NCBI GenBank assembly: GCA_024636835.1
Contig: JAGXGH010000095.1
Location: 1-64,000, forward strand
DNA from: Verrucomicrobiales bacterium
Lineage (GTDB): Bacteria > Verrucomicrobiota > Verrucomicrobiia > Verrucomicrobiales > SLCJ01
DNA: 64,000 nt
Direction: 5' to 3'
Shown: positions 40,250 through 50,344 of the stretch, piece by piece
Position numbering within the stretch: the stretch's first letter is position 1
How the letters are laid out: each line of letters starts with the position of its first letter
The notes under the pieces: model-generated
Databases searched by the model: none
Seen by the model: only the letters and a program-made list of their open reading frames with translations
What the model was told of the DNA's origin: nothing
Position numbers and translations under genes: made by a program

Positions 40250-42271
40250 ATGAGCGACGATACAACTAGCGATAACGAATTAGATTTTGAAGACCACGAT
40301 GACGAGCTACCGGCTTTGTCGTCAGTGGATGGTATGTATTCGCAGTATTTCCTAGAATACGCATCTTACGTCATTCTCGAGCGTGCAGTGCCGCATGTGA
40401 ATGACGGCCTTAAACCTGTGCAGCGGCGGATTCTTCATGCGATGTATGAGATGGAAGACGGTCGATACAATAAGGTGGCAAACATCGTTGGCGACACGAT
40501 GAAATATCACCCTCACGGTGATGCTTCGATCGGTGATGCGATCGTCCAGCTGGGGCAGAAGGATCTGTTGATCGATACCCAGGGAAACTGGGGGAACACT
40601 CTGACCGGCGACCCTTCAGCGGCTCCTCGTTATATTGAGGCACGCCTGACGAAGTTTGCGCTGGCGATTGTCTTCAGCCCAAAGATTACGGACTGGACGG
40701 TGAGTTACGATGGACGCCGTAGGGAGCCTGTGACCGAACCGGTAAAGTTCCCTCTCCTTCTCGCTCAAGGTGTCGAAGGCATCGCCGTGGGTTTGGCGTG
40801 CAAGATTTTGCCGCACAACTTCAACGAAATCATCGACGGTTGTATTGCGGTTCTTCGTAAGGAACCCTTCGTTCTTCTTCCAGACTTCCCCACTGGAGGT
40901 ATCATGGATGCCACCGACTACCGCGACGGACTCCGTGGCGGCAAGATACGGGTGCGGGCAAATATCGAGATCGAAAAGAAACTTTTAAGGATTACGGAAA
41001 TTCCATTCTCCACGACCACTGGATCGGTGATGGATTCGATTGTTTCCGCTAACGAAAAAGGGAAAATAAAAATCAGTCGGATTGAGGACAACACATCGGC
41101 TCACGCAGACATACTCGTTCACCTTCCTGCCGGAGCGGATGCCGAGACCATGCGCGAGGCTCTTTACGCGTTCACCGATTGCGAGGTATCGATTTCACCG
41201 AATGCGGGCGTTATTAAGGACGGAAAACCGCGTTTTCTCGGTGCGACAGAAATTCTCAGGTCCAGTGCCGAGCAGGCGCGTGATCTACTCGGTAGAGAGT
41301 TGGAGATCCGTCTACACGAACTACAGGAGAAGTGGCATTTCAGCTCACTGGAGAAAATCTTCATTGAGCACAGAATCTATCGCGATATCGAGGAGTGCGA
41401 GACTTGGGAAGCGGTGCTGACGGCAATCGATGAGGGCTTGAAGCCCTACATCAAGGGCCTTCTTCGCGAAGTCACTGAGGAAGATCTGGTTCGCCTTACA
41501 GAAATCAAGATCAAGCGCATTTCAAAATTCGACAGCTTCAAGGCGGATGAAATCCTCAAAGGGCTCGAAGATGAAATCGCCGAAACCGAGAAGAACATCC
41601 GCAACCTCACTCGCTTCACTGTGCGCTGGTTCGAGAAACTGAAGAAGGACTTTGGGAAAGGTCGCGAACGAAAGACCATCATCGAGCCCAATAGCTTTGG
41701 AAAGATTGATCGCACGCAAGTCGTCGTCGCCACGGAGACGCTTTATGTCGATCGTAAAAACGGTTTTGCCGGTTATGGCATAAAGAAGGAAGAGTCACTC
41801 GAAAAATGCTCCACGATCGACGACGTGATTTGCATCACAAAAGAAGGCGTGATGCAGGTGCAAAAGGTCGCGGACAAATCATTCTTTGGTAAGGGTATTG
41901 TCCACTGTGCGGTATTCCGCAAGGAGGAAGCCGACTCCAAGGTATACGAGATCATCTATCGAGACGGCCGTGACGGCGCCACTTTTGCAAAGCGTTTCAA
42001 AATCGGAGGTGTAACACGTGATAAGGAATACAACCTCACCCAAGGGAAGCCTGGCACGCGTATCTTCCACTTTGCGGTGCACGACAATGAGAAGCTTTCC
42101 GACGACAACATGGTGCGCATCCACATGAAGTCCGGACTAGGGCTACGCAATCTTCAGCGCGACTTCCTCTTCGGTGAACTGGCAATCAAAGGTCGTGGAT
42201 CGCGCGGCAATATCATCACCAAGCACGCCGTAGACCGCATCGTTCGCGCTCCAAAGGAACCAAGTGAATAA
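40250..42271 (+). CDS. parC: DNA topoisomerase IV subunit A-like (ParC)
   Basis: 673 residues with the type IIA topoisomerase A-subunit signature. The winged-helix region includes ERAVPHVNDGLKPVQRRILH and MKYHPHGDASIGDAIV, and the catalytic tyrosine sits in AAPRYIEARLT near 128. The tower and coiled-coil domains follow (EIEKKLLRITEIPFSTTTGS; LEIRLHELQEKWHF). The C-terminal part is shorter than GyrA and lacks an evident GyrA box, which favours ParC. With ParE it would decatenate replicated chromosomes in the cytoplasm. No parE gene is adjacent in this window, and it stands alone downstream of tRNA-Asn. It ends 18 bp before the convergent GH95 gene. The acidic first 25 residues are unusual but precede a normal start. 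Confidence 0.88.
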   Translation: MSDDTTSDNELDFEDHDDELPALSSVDGMYSQYFLEYASYVILERAVPHVNDGLKPVQRRILHAMYEMEDGRYNKVANIVGDTMKYHPHGDASIGDAIVQLGQKDLLIDTQGNWGNTLTGDPSAAPRYIEARLTKFALAIVFSPKITDWTVSYDGRRREPVTEPVKFPLLLAQGVEGIAVGLACKILPHNFNEIIDGCIAVLRKEPFVLLPDFPTGGIMDATDYRDGLRGGKIRVRANIEIEKKLLRITEIPFSTTTGSVMDSIVSANEKGKIKISRIEDNTSAHADILVHLPAGADAETMREALYAFTDCEVSISPNAGVIKDGKPRFLGATEILRSSAEQARDLLGRELEIRLHELQEKWHFSSLEKIFIEHRIYRDIEECETWEAVLTAIDEGLKPYIKGLLREVTEEDLVRLTEIKIKRISKFDSFKADEILKGLEDEIAETEKNIRNLTRFTVRWFEKLKKDFGKGRERKTIIEPNSFGKIDRTQVVVATETLYVDRKNGFAGYGIKKEESLEKCSTIDDVICITKEGVMQVQKVADKSFFGKGIVHCAVFRKEEADSKVYEIIYRDGRDGATFAKRFKIGGVTRDKEYNLTQGKPGTRIFHFAVHDNEKLSDDNMVRIHMKSGLGLRNLQRDFLFGELAIKGRGSRGNIITKHAVDRIVRAPKEPSE

Positions 42272-42288
42272 TCTACTGAGCAGAGACG

Positions 42289-44967
42289 CTACTTGAGCTG
42301 GCTCGGTTTGTTGGACTCAAGCTTCACCTCGCGAATCCCAGCTTCACCGTGGACGTGGACGTTCACCGTCTGTGCGATTGGTGAAACCAATCTTGCCATC
42401 GTTAGTGCGCCGTCTTTCCATGCGAGGTCAACGATCACTTCCCCTCGTGCACGTAGCCCTTTCACTGAGCCTGTCGGGTAGTGATTTGGCAGCGCGGGCA
42501 GCAGTTCGATGACTCCGCTCTGGCTCTGCAGGAACATCTCACAAATACCGTTGGTGATACCGTAGTTACCGTCGATCTGAAATGGCGGGTGCGTCGTCCA
42601 CAGGTTATCCAGCATGTTGTGAGCAAGTAAACCTGCCACACATCCGTGTGCGCGTTCAGCATCGCCCAAGCGGGCCCACAGAGCCGTTCTCCATGCCCAC
42701 GTCCAACTGCGTCGGGAATCCCCTACCTCACCGCGCTTGGTGAGTGAAACACGTGCCCCCTCGAGCCACTCCGGAGTGGATCGATTGATCTGATTCCCTG
42801 GGTGAAGGGCGAACAAGTGACTGGTGTGGCGATGGTTGCCCTTTTCCAAATCGGGCTTCTCCTCCATCCACTCCATGAGTTGCCCCCAGTATCCTATCTG
42901 TGGTCCATAAAGACGCTCACGTGCATCCTTAAGTTTTGCAGAAAGTTGCGGTTCGATATTGAGAATTTCAGCCGCCTGAATGGTGTTGCCAAATAGATCC
43001 CACATCAACTGCTGGGCATGTGCGGTTCCATCTTCGTGGGGCCCGTGTTCGTGGGACCATACATTCGGGACAACGAGCTTTCCGTTGGGCAGTTCCTTGA
43101 GCTTTGCAATCCAGAACTTACTCACACCACTGAGCCATGGCCATGCCTGCTTTGCGAGAAAACCCTTGTCTCTGTTATACGCATAGTGCTCCCAGAAATG
43201 TTGGGCCAGCCAGGCAGTGCCTTCGATGTTCCAGTTCCATCCCGACCCACCGTAGGGGTTGATACTCATGCGCGTAACGAAACCGTCCACATCATCACCG
43301 TGCTCGGCCTTGGTATGCTCTGTGTAAACCGGAACACCGGCGAGCAACATGTCAAAAAGCGGGTTCGCCAGCTCTGAAAGGTTCGCGGTTTCGGCCAACC
43401 AATAGTTCATCTGAATGTTGATGTTGCTGTGATAGTCGGCAAACCATGCCGGTTTATTCGAGTTGTTCCAAAGTCCTTGAAGGTTCGCTGGCAAGGTCCC
43501 CTCACGTGAGCAGGAGATGAGTAAATAGCGTCCATATTGAAAGAGCAAGGCCTCCAACTCTGGATCGAGGCATGGACGTGGCAGCTCCTTAGCATCGGCT
43601 CGGTAGCGCTGGATTCTCTGGTTGAGAGGAAGCTGACGAACGTCATCTGACGACCGTCCCAGATCGATCTTCATTCGATCGTAAAACCCGCGGTAGTCGG
43701 CTTCGTGCTCACTTGTTAAGGAATTCCACCCCATCGCCGTAGCGTCCTTGATTCGCTGATCCACAATCACTGCGGGATCGCCATTCATCCAAGCTTTAGT
43801 GGCGTCCATCACGTAGTTAGTATCCGCCGCCAAGAGGATGAGAATTTCATCACAGCCCTCGACAAAAACGCCATCCTCTCCATGACGAACCTTACCGCCC
43901 TGATTACTCAGCGAGACACGTCCGGCGTAACGCAGCCCATTGGCAAGCTCACCATCAATGGCTATACCATTGGCGTCGACTACGACCTTCTCACCATTTG
44001 GATGAGTTCCTGCAAAGCTCAATTTTCCAGAAATTGCGCCCGGTTTATTCGCACAGATCCGCCAACCGATAACACGACGTGGGAATGAAGCAATGGCCTC
44101 GCGACGGTAAACCACCCCGTCTGCCTCCCAAGATTCTGTAAACCGACTGCGCTGAATATCCAACATGCGTGAGTATTTCTGGGAAGCGCCTCCGGCACCG
44201 TCACTGAACTTGACCCCATGAAAAATAATGTCTGCTACCTGAAAATGCGGCACATCAGGACGTGGAGAAAAGGTGAATCGATAATGGAGGAAGCTCTGCG
44301 GCGAGGCGATCGTGTATTCACGCTTAGCTCCTCGCTGATCCATTGGCTCGACGTTCTTCCGCTCGTCGAGAAGTGTCCACACGGTGCCATCGTTCGACCC
44401 TTCGAGCTTCCACGCAAATGGATCGCGGCCAGGCACGTCTGAAGCACTAACAAAGTGATACTTCGCCACCTTCGTTGGAGAGGAAAGCGTCGCCAGCCAA
44501 TCGATCGTTTGGCCATGATGGATGACGCACCACTTGGAATTCGCATTACCATCAGCAGCTTTATCTGCCCCTTCGTTGCGATTGGATGGAGAGCGAGTCG
44601 AGCTCACAGCTACTTGTGAGGATCCGCTATTACCACCGACTTTCTGTTCAAAACGCAGTTCGCCGAAATTCTGAAAACTCCCAAATGCACCGTCCTGCGG
44701 TTTGTCTGGATTCACCGCTTCCTTATACCCTCCGCCAGGGTTTGCGTCACCACTCCAAAGCGAATCCACGGTGAACTGCAACACACCTCGATCAGGCGTT
44801 CCCAGCATCATCGCTCCGATGGTTCCATTTCCTATTGGCAGCCCCTGGTTCTCCCAAGAAATAGCGGGAGAGTCGAACCATAAGGTTTGTGCAGGATCTT
44901 CTACCGCGCCACTAACTAGCGTTGTCGTTGAAACCAGAAGACATGACACAAATACGGGGATTCTCAT
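42289..44967 (-). CDS. GH95 family hydrolase with inserted discoidin-like domain
   Basis: 892 residues, exported by a signal peptide (residues 1-21, ending LVSGAVED). The GH95 N-terminal beta domain starts AISWENQGLPIGNGTIGAMM and is interrupted at about 112-255 by an F5/8 type C (CBM32-like) module (AADGNANSKWCVIHHGQTI, FAWKLEGSNDGTVWTLLDE, VADIIFHG). It resumes with RSRFTESWEADGVVYRREA. The (alpha/alpha)6 catalytic domain has YHSNINIQMNYW (the two Asn), GTAWLAQHFWEHY with a preceding Glu, and QIDGNYGITNGICEM (the Asp), matching the GH95 fucosidase catalytic set. It likely releases alpha-1,2-fucose or L-galactose from glycans or algal/host polysaccharide. Convergent with parC. Substrate is not decidable from sequence. 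Confidence 0.9.
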   Translation of the reverse strand: MRIPVFVSCLLVSTTTLVSGAVEDPAQTLWFDSPAISWENQGLPIGNGTIGAMMLGTPDRGVLQFTVDSLWSGDANPGGGYKEAVNPDKPQDGAFGSFQNFGELRFEQKVGGNSGSSQVAVSSTRSPSNRNEGADKAADGNANSKWCVIHHGQTIDWLATLSSPTKVAKYHFVSASDVPGRDPFAWKLEGSNDGTVWTLLDERKNVEPMDQRGAKREYTIASPQSFLHYRFTFSPRPDVPHFQVADIIFHGVKFSDGAGGASQKYSRMLDIQRSRFTESWEADGVVYRREAIASFPRRVIGWRICANKPGAISGKLSFAGTHPNGEKVVVDANGIAIDGELANGLRYAGRVSLSNQGGKVRHGEDGVFVEGCDEILILLAADTNYVMDATKAWMNGDPAVIVDQRIKDATAMGWNSLTSEHEADYRGFYDRMKIDLGRSSDDVRQLPLNQRIQRYRADAKELPRPCLDPELEALLFQYGRYLLISCSREGTLPANLQGLWNNSNKPAWFADYHSNINIQMNYWLAETANLSELANPLFDMLLAGVPVYTEHTKAEHGDDVDGFVTRMSINPYGGSGWNWNIEGTAWLAQHFWEHYAYNRDKGFLAKQAWPWLSGVSKFWIAKLKELPNGKLVVPNVWSHEHGPHEDGTAHAQQLMWDLFGNTIQAAEILNIEPQLSAKLKDARERLYGPQIGYWGQLMEWMEEKPDLEKGNHRHTSHLFALHPGNQINRSTPEWLEGARVSLTKRGEVGDSRRSWTWAWRTALWARLGDAERAHGCVAGLLAHNMLDNLWTTHPPFQIDGNYGITNGICEMFLQSQSGVIELLPALPNHYPTGSVKGLRARGEVIVDLAWKDGALTMARLVSPIAQTVNVHVHGEAGIREVKLESNKPSQLK

Positions 44968-45025
44968 CAGCTAGAGAACGCGAATAATCTCGTCATTCTT
45001 ACGTCCAGTCATCAGGTATTCCCAG

Positions 45026-46225
45026 CTACTGAAGCGATCGGTAGAGCTCGACCGTTTTTTCCGCGATGGCCTTCCAACTGAAAACGTCTATAGCGCGCTG
45101 GCGCCCGGCGCTCCCCATACGACGACAGAGTTCCGGGTCTGCCATTAGACGGTTTACACCATCCGCCAGATCAGTTGCGAATTGCCCGGGATTTGTCGGT
45201 TCGAAAGGACTCTCAGTTTGTTGTTCCACTGAAACCAGCAATCCGGTTTCTTCTGGGACGACCACTTCTTTGATGCCACCCACAGCGCTTGCCACGACTG
45301 CGGTCTCACAGGCCATGGCTTCGAGGTTAATAATGCCAAACGGCTCGTAGATCGAAGGACAGCAGAAAACCTGAGCGTGTGAATACATCGCAATCTTCTC
45401 GTCATTTGGAAGCATCTCAGGAATCCAAATCACACCATCCCGAGTCTTCTGAATCTCAGCAACGGCGTCCTCCATTTCCTTGGAAATTTCCGGAGTATCC
45501 GGTGCACCCGCGAGCAACACAACCTGGAAGCCCTCGTCCATCGATTTAATCGCGTTGACCAAGTGAATGATCCCTTTCTGACGAGTGATGCGTCCAACAA
45601 AGAGGACGAAAGGCTTGTTCGGATCGACTCCGTGCTTCTCCAAAACCTCTGGTCGATCGACCCGTGCATACTCATCAGGGTCGATGCCATTGTAAATAAT
45701 GTGTACCTTGTCCGGATCGACATCAAACAAGCGAAGAATATCCTCCTTGGTCTCCTTTGACACAGCGACCACCGCATCCGCCATTTCGATAGCCGTTTTT
45801 TCCAACCAACAGGTAAAGTCATAGCCACCACCGAGTTGCTCTCGTTTCCAAGGACGAAGCGGTTCAAGCGAGTGCACCGTAAGCACCATAGGGATGCCGT
45901 AATTCATCTTGGCTAACAAACCGCCAAAATGTGAATACCACGTATGAAGATGAACGACATCAGCATCAATATTACGGGTATTAAAGTTGAGGCAATTCTG
46001 TAGCGCTGCAAAAACCGATTGCAGTGGAGCTGGCGCCGTCCAATTCGCTTTATCTGTCGTCACTCCCTTCACCACGGGATTGGAGTCGTGGACATCTTGA
46101 TCACCAAAGCAACGCACATCGACGTCAATAAGCCTGGCAAGTTCGCGACTTAGGTATTCGACGTGCACACCGGCACCGCCGTAAATATTGGGGGGAAACT
46201 CATTGGTAAGTAGAAGCGCTTTCAT
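45026..46225 (-). CDS. glgA: Glycogen synthase, actinobacterial type (GT4)
   Basis: 399 residues of GT4/GT-B fold. The N-terminal lobe has NEFPPNIYGGAGVHVEYLSR and VHLHTWYSHFGG; the C-terminal lobe has FVGRITRQKGIIHLVNAI and the nucleotide-sugar-binding E-x7-E in PSIYEPFGIINLEAMACETA. The length and the start fit the Corynebacterium-type GlgA/GlgM group, which uses ADP-glucose (or makes maltose-1-phosphate), rather than the longer E. coli-type GlgA. It acts in the cytoplasm in glycogen storage. The gene stands alone, with the MBL protein 70 bp upstream on the same strand. Confidence 0.87.
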   Translation of the reverse strand: MKALLLTNEFPPNIYGGAGVHVEYLSRELARLIDVDVRCFGDQDVHDSNPVVKGVTTDKANWTAPAPLQSVFAALQNCLNFNTRNIDADVVHLHTWYSHFGGLLAKMNYGIPMVLTVHSLEPLRPWKREQLGGGYDFTCWLEKTAIEMADAVVAVSKETKEDILRLFDVDPDKVHIIYNGIDPDEYARVDRPEVLEKHGVDPNKPFVLFVGRITRQKGIIHLVNAIKSMDEGFQVVLLAGAPDTPEISKEMEDAVAEIQKTRDGVIWIPEMLPNDEKIAMYSHAQVFCCPSIYEPFGIINLEAMACETAVVASAVGGIKEVVVPEETGLLVSVEQQTESPFEPTNPGQFATDLADGVNRLMADPELCRRMGSAGRQRAIDVFSWKAIAEKTVELYRSLQ

Positions 46226-46295
46226 CGTCTCCGACCTCAGCCGAGCATCGCCCCCGTGTCAACCTCCAACACAGTGGGTATACGGCATTTCGACA

Positions 46296-47705
46296 CTATC
46301 GGACTCGGACTTGCTCACCCAACACGGCCACATTCACATCAGAGTCCGGATGTGCCTTGCGCAGAGCGTCGCGCAGTGCCTCGGAGCGAGAACTCTCACC
46401 ATGAACCAGCCACACCCGTTTTTTAGATCCACTAGTCGCGCCAAAGTAGTCCATCAACTCGCTGTGATCGGCGTGTCCACTAAACGAATCCACCGCCTGA
46501 ACATCAGCACGAACGACATACGGCACACCAAAAATATTCACCTTGGGATCACCGTCGCGAATCTTTCTACCCAATGTGTTCTCTGCACAATAACCAACGA
46601 AGAGCACTGTATTCTTGCCTTCGCCGATGCCATTCTTCAAATGATGAAGAATCCGGCCGGCCTCGCACATACCGGAAGCCGAAATAATGATTGCCGGCTT
46701 GTCGGAGTTGTTGAGTTCCTTTGATTTCTCGACCGAGCGAATCAAGGTCAGCCCATCAAATCCAAAGGGATTCCTATGCTCGAAAAGGAACTCATAAACC
46801 TCTTGGTTAAAACACTCTGGATGCAGTCTGAAAATTTCCGTCGCATTCACTGCTAGTGGGCTATCCACAAACACGGGGATTTCTGGAATTTCACCCTTTT
46901 GCATCAAGTCATTCAATACGTAAAGAAGTTGCTGTGTTCTCTCCACTGCAAATGCAGGAATAATAACCTTACCACCACGATCCATTGCCTTTCGTAGCAC
47001 ATTCGTGAGCACATCCCGACCTGAAGCAGGCAACTCGTGTTCGCGTCCTCCGTAGGTGCTTTCCATGATCATCCAGTCCACATTTTCTACAGCAACCGGA
47101 TCATTAAGCAGCTCGTTTTCACCACGCCCCACGTCTCCCGAAAAGAGTAACCTACCTTTCGCGCCATCCTCCTTGTCATCGATGTCCAACACCACTTGCG
47201 CACTGCCCAGAATATGCCCGGCATCGCGGAAATGCATCATTACACCATCGACAATTGGCATTGGTCGGTTGTAACCAACATTAACGAACTGCCGCATCGC
47301 TTGCTCAGCATCGCGCTGGGTATAGGTGACTTCGACCATCTCCGTCTCGCCGCGCTTCTTGCGCTTACGATTGATATACTCGGCATCATACTCCTGAATC
47401 TTCGCGCTATCGCGAAGCATAATCTGACACAGGTCATGAGTTGCATGGGTCGAATAAATATTTCCCGTGAAACCTTGCTTTACCAAGTTTGGTAGGTTGC
47501 CGCTGTGATCGATGTGAGCATGTGATAATACCACGGCGTCAATCTCCGCTGGATTAAAAAACTTGAACTCACGGTTGCGCTCCAACGCATCATAGCGCCG
47601 GCCTTGAAAGAGTCCGCAGTCGAGAAGCACTTTCTTCCCGTTAACTGTAATCAGATGTTGTGAACCAGTGGTGGTGCCAGCCGCACCGCAAAATTTTATA
47701 TGCAT
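46296..47705 (-). CDS. MBL-fold beta-CASP RNA-processing-type hydrolase
   Basis: 469 residues. Metallo-beta-lactamase start IKFCGAAGTTTGSQHLITVN, metal ligands in SHAHIDHSGNLP near 75 and FRDAGHILGSAQV near 160. The beta-CASP insert at about 210-370 contains AFAVERTQQLLYVL, and the RMMBL end has ISASGMCEAGRILHHL and FSGHADHSELMDYF with the closing histidine. Relatives of this group (CPSF73/YSH1-like) cut RNA with two zinc ions. No signal peptide, so cytoplasmic. It is divergent from the 47834 gene, so the intergenic 130 bp probably hold both promoters. Confidence 0.88.
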   Translation of the reverse strand: MHIKFCGAAGTTTGSQHLITVNGKKVLLDCGLFQGRRYDALERNREFKFFNPAEIDAVVLSHAHIDHSGNLPNLVKQGFTGNIYSTHATHDLCQIMLRDSAKIQEYDAEYINRKRKKRGETEMVEVTYTQRDAEQAMRQFVNVGYNRPMPIVDGVMMHFRDAGHILGSAQVVLDIDDKEDGAKGRLLFSGDVGRGENELLNDPVAVENVDWMIMESTYGGREHELPASGRDVLTNVLRKAMDRGGKVIIPAFAVERTQQLLYVLNDLMQKGEIPEIPVFVDSPLAVNATEIFRLHPECFNQEVYEFLFEHRNPFGFDGLTLIRSVEKSKELNNSDKPAIIISASGMCEAGRILHHLKNGIGEGKNTVLFVGYCAENTLGRKIRDGDPKVNIFGVPYVVRADVQAVDSFSGHADHSELMDYFGATSGSKKRVWLVHGESSRSEALRDALRKAHPDSDVNVAVLGEQVRVR

Positions 47706-47833
47706 AATTAATATCTTTGTGAAAATGGATCACACTATCTTATGCATCCTTGAGTCCGACGGGGAAGCCTGGAATTTCGACGAATGGCGATAGATTGACA
47801 ATCAAGGGTGATTTCAGTCATAATGATAGGCTG

Positions 47834-48334
47834 ATGAGCAGCTTCCGCGTCCGTCCCAGATTTAGTCACATCATCGATCTTGATCCCGATGCGACACAAT
47901 CCAAAATTCTCGAAGAAATCACTCCAAGCACCCATCGCTGTGAAGTGAAGTCCTTCCCTGGATTTCTGTGCCTTCGCATCCCAGAGGAGCAAAGGCACTT
48001 CTGGTCACCACGGCTCACGCTTAGTATCGATCCATCCGGAGAAAACAAAACGAGTATTGAAGGCGTGTACGGCCCCAATGCCAATGTCTGGTCACTCTTT
48101 CTTTACGGCTACCTCATTTCCGGAAGTATTGCGCTGTTCTCCGGTTGTCTTGGACTCGCACAAGTCATGATCGACCAATATGCGTGGGGGCTATGGATTT
48201 TCTGGCCGTCGCTTGTAATGATCATCGCGCTCTACTTCACCGCACAATTCGGGCAAAAACTTGGAGCAGCCCAAACATTCCAACTTCACCAAGCCTACGA
48301 AAGCACGATTGGTAAATCGGTCGAAATCCACTAG
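47834..48334 (+). CDS. Hypothetical two-TM membrane protein
   Basis: 166 residues from the ATG at 47834; the frame opens at a TTG at 47750. An N-terminal soluble part is followed by two membrane helices (LFLYGYLISGSIALFSGCLG and GLWIFWPSLVMIIALYF). No known family. It ends 8 bp before the convergent lipoprotein gene. Confidence 0.6.
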   Translation: MSSFRVRPRFSHIIDLDPDATQSKILEEITPSTHRCEVKSFPGFLCLRIPEEQRHFWSPRLTLSIDPSGENKTSIEGVYGPNANVWSLFLYGYLISGSIALFSGCLGLAQVMIDQYAWGLWIFWPSLVMIIALYFTAQFGQKLGAAQTFQLHQAYESTIGKSVEIH

Positions 48335-48342
48335 ATGTGCTG

Positions 48343-48675
48343 CTACTTAACCGTAGCCTCGAAACCTGCTCGTTTGATCGCTTCAATCAGGTGAGCATCA
48401 TCCTCAGGTGCGTTAGCAGATAAGCGCAGAACCACGATTTTAGTCTTTGGGTCGCCCCCCATGGAGACAACACCAGGCTCGGTGATCACCTCTTTACGGA
48501 TACTTGCAAGACAGGCAGCACATGTCACTGAAGGGACCGATAAAGTCACCTCACGAGCAACCTCTACCTCAGCCTCAGTAGTGATCTGAGTTTCATTGGT
48601 CTTTGAACAAGATAGCAAACCGAAAACACACAAATTGACTGCACAAACCGCCGAGATCAACGAGCAAACATTCAT
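48343..48675 (-). CDS. Heavy-metal-associated-domain lipoprotein
   Basis: 110 residues. A lipoprotein signal (FGLLSCSK, cysteine near residue 23) anchors a ferredoxin-like HMA domain at about 42-108 with TCAAC in place of the usual MTCxxC and an ending AIKRAGFEATV. It could bind a soft metal such as copper or mercury outside the inner membrane; the two cysteines are present. No transport ATPase is adjacent. Metal type unknown. Confidence 0.75.
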   Translation of the reverse strand: MNVCSLISAVCAVNLCVFGLLSCSKTNETQITTEAEVEVAREVTLSVPSVTCAACLASIRKEVITEPGVVSMGGDPKTKIVVLRLSANAPEDDAHLIEAIKRAGFEATVK

Positions 48676-48709
48676 GTCTATACACTCTCACGCCCCGTCC
48701 AAAATGCAA

Positions 48710-50287
48710 CTAGCGGGACTCTGGCACTGTCAGCGCGTCGAACAACTCAGCTCCACCCGGTGCAGGGCGTCCTGCTCCTGTATCCGGCGTCCCCAGACTA
48801 GGGAAATCCGACTCGACGGATTCACGCGGTGGAGTGGCCAATCGCTCACCCAAGTCATCTGATATCGAAGCGCCAGTCCCCGTCAACACTACTGGAGTCC
48901 ATGCCAGCCCACCCTCACCAATCTTGAAAATCGGTGGCATCGTCTCGGCAAACTTATCGACTGGAACACCAACCATCAACATTCCCTTCATGCTTTCGTC
49001 AGGAAAAAAATCAAGCGTGCCGCGTATCACGACGCCTTCCGTGCTTTTGATGGACAGATTCTCAATTCGCGTCTTCTCACTCGTGTGATTAAGCGTTCCG
49101 CCAGCATCTTGGAAAAGAGTCTCACCACTGCTCTCACGAGTAAGAAGAGAATGTATCCGCTGCACAAAACCTATGCGAAGTAGACGCAAGGTCGACAATT
49201 TAAGATCTCCTCTCAGGCTTCGTGCCGATGGGTTCTTGGGATCTATTTTCAAGATGAATTCACCTTTGGATATCACCCCATCAGCAAAGGCTAACCAGGG
49301 ATTGGCGATTAATTCAGCCAGTCGCATATTCTGCGCCTCGACAAGAAATTCACCTTCCCCAGAGGAAGGAATTCGGCCTTCAAATGACAGATCACCCGTT
49401 CGGGTATTGAACGACCCTTTTGCAACATCGAGCACACCATTCTGAAAACGTAACGAGCATTTATTCACTACCAATGCCGGCCATCCTTTAAACTCCAATT
49501 CAGCACCACCGAAATGCCCCAGGAACCCTTGCCCATCCACCATCCTATCAAACACGATGTTAGCTTGATTCACACGGGACTCTGCCTTGCGCTCGTCAGA
49601 ACCGAAAATAAACGTAGTTTTCCAAAATGAAAACTCATCGATAAGAACCTGCTCAGGACTATCATTCAGCAGGAAACCAGCCGCCATAAAGTTCGGTAGA
49701 TCATGCTCATTCACCACCGTATTTTCTTCAGGTGGGACAAGAAAGAGCTTGAGCTCTGTGGCAGCACAGCGCCTGACATTCCAGTCACCGCCTTGAAAAG
49801 TCTCAAGCCCTAACTCCATCTCAAAACCATTCAATTGAGCGCGCTGCAGTAGTGATCCCACAGCACCTTCCACCTCTAATTTCCCCGTGGAGAGATGACT
49901 ACCGTTTAGCGAAAACCGACCACTACTCACCGATTGAAACCCAAACTGCTTCATCACTGACTCTGCAAAACCCTTGCGAAACGCATCCGTCTTTGTCGTT
50001 CCCCAAACCATGCCATAGCAAGCGGCAAAAATGGCTACAATCACAAAGATCGTTCCAAAAACGATCATCGATACACGCCGCCTCATTTTGCGTTGACGGC
50101 TAGCCAAGTCGTTATTTTTACGAACTCTTCGGCGCTTTCGCACGCGCACCACCCCGGTTTCCGGATCGTATTCACGCTCCTCGGTCTCGCGTGGTTTGGT
50201 TGAATGAGCATCTCGGATACGGTCCACCATGTCCTCTAATGGGACGCTACCGCCTCGTCGATTCTCAGGTCCGTTGGCTGGTGTCAT
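48710..50287 (-). CDS. AsmA-like single-pass membrane protein
   Basis: 525 residues from the ATG at 50287; the frame opens at TTG 50305. A basic cytoplasmic stretch (VRVRKRRRVRKNN) precedes one membrane helix (MIVFGTIFVIVAIFAACYGM, about 80-99). A large beta-rich part follows with DLKLSTLRLLRI, LSIKSTEGVVIRGTLDFFPD and LMVGVPVDKFAETMP, resembling the AsmA/DUF3971 C-terminal repeats of envelope lipid-handling proteins. It lies 57 bp after the type IV pilus secretin on the same strand. A terminator hairpin separates them, so it may be transcribed on its own. The family call is tentative. Confidence 0.6.
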   Translation of the reverse strand: MTPANGPENRRGGSVPLEDMVDRIRDAHSTKPRETEEREYDPETGVVRVRKRRRVRKNNDLASRQRKMRRRVSMIVFGTIFVIVAIFAACYGMVWGTTKTDAFRKGFAESVMKQFGFQSVSSGRFSLNGSHLSTGKLEVEGAVGSLLQRAQLNGFEMELGLETFQGGDWNVRRCAATELKLFLVPPEENTVVNEHDLPNFMAAGFLLNDSPEQVLIDEFSFWKTTFIFGSDERKAESRVNQANIVFDRMVDGQGFLGHFGGAELEFKGWPALVVNKCSLRFQNGVLDVAKGSFNTRTGDLSFEGRIPSSGEGEFLVEAQNMRLAELIANPWLAFADGVISKGEFILKIDPKNPSARSLRGDLKLSTLRLLRIGFVQRIHSLLTRESSGETLFQDAGGTLNHTSEKTRIENLSIKSTEGVVIRGTLDFFPDESMKGMLMVGVPVDKFAETMPPIFKIGEGGLAWTPVVLTGTGASISDDLGERLATPPRESVESDFPSLGTPDTGAGRPAPGGAELFDALTVPESR

Positions 50288-50303
50288 ATTGATAGAGTAA
50301 ATC

Positions 50304-50332
50304 AAAAAATTACCGCCAAGGAATTGGCGGCA
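50304..50332 (-). terminator. Intrinsic terminator after the secretin gene
   Basis: CCGCCAA (50313-50319) pairs with TTGGCGG (50324-50330). On the minus strand the stem is followed by a run of six T. It ends transcription of the secretin gene. Confidence 0.75.
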
Positions 50333-50344
50333 ACGATATAGAGA

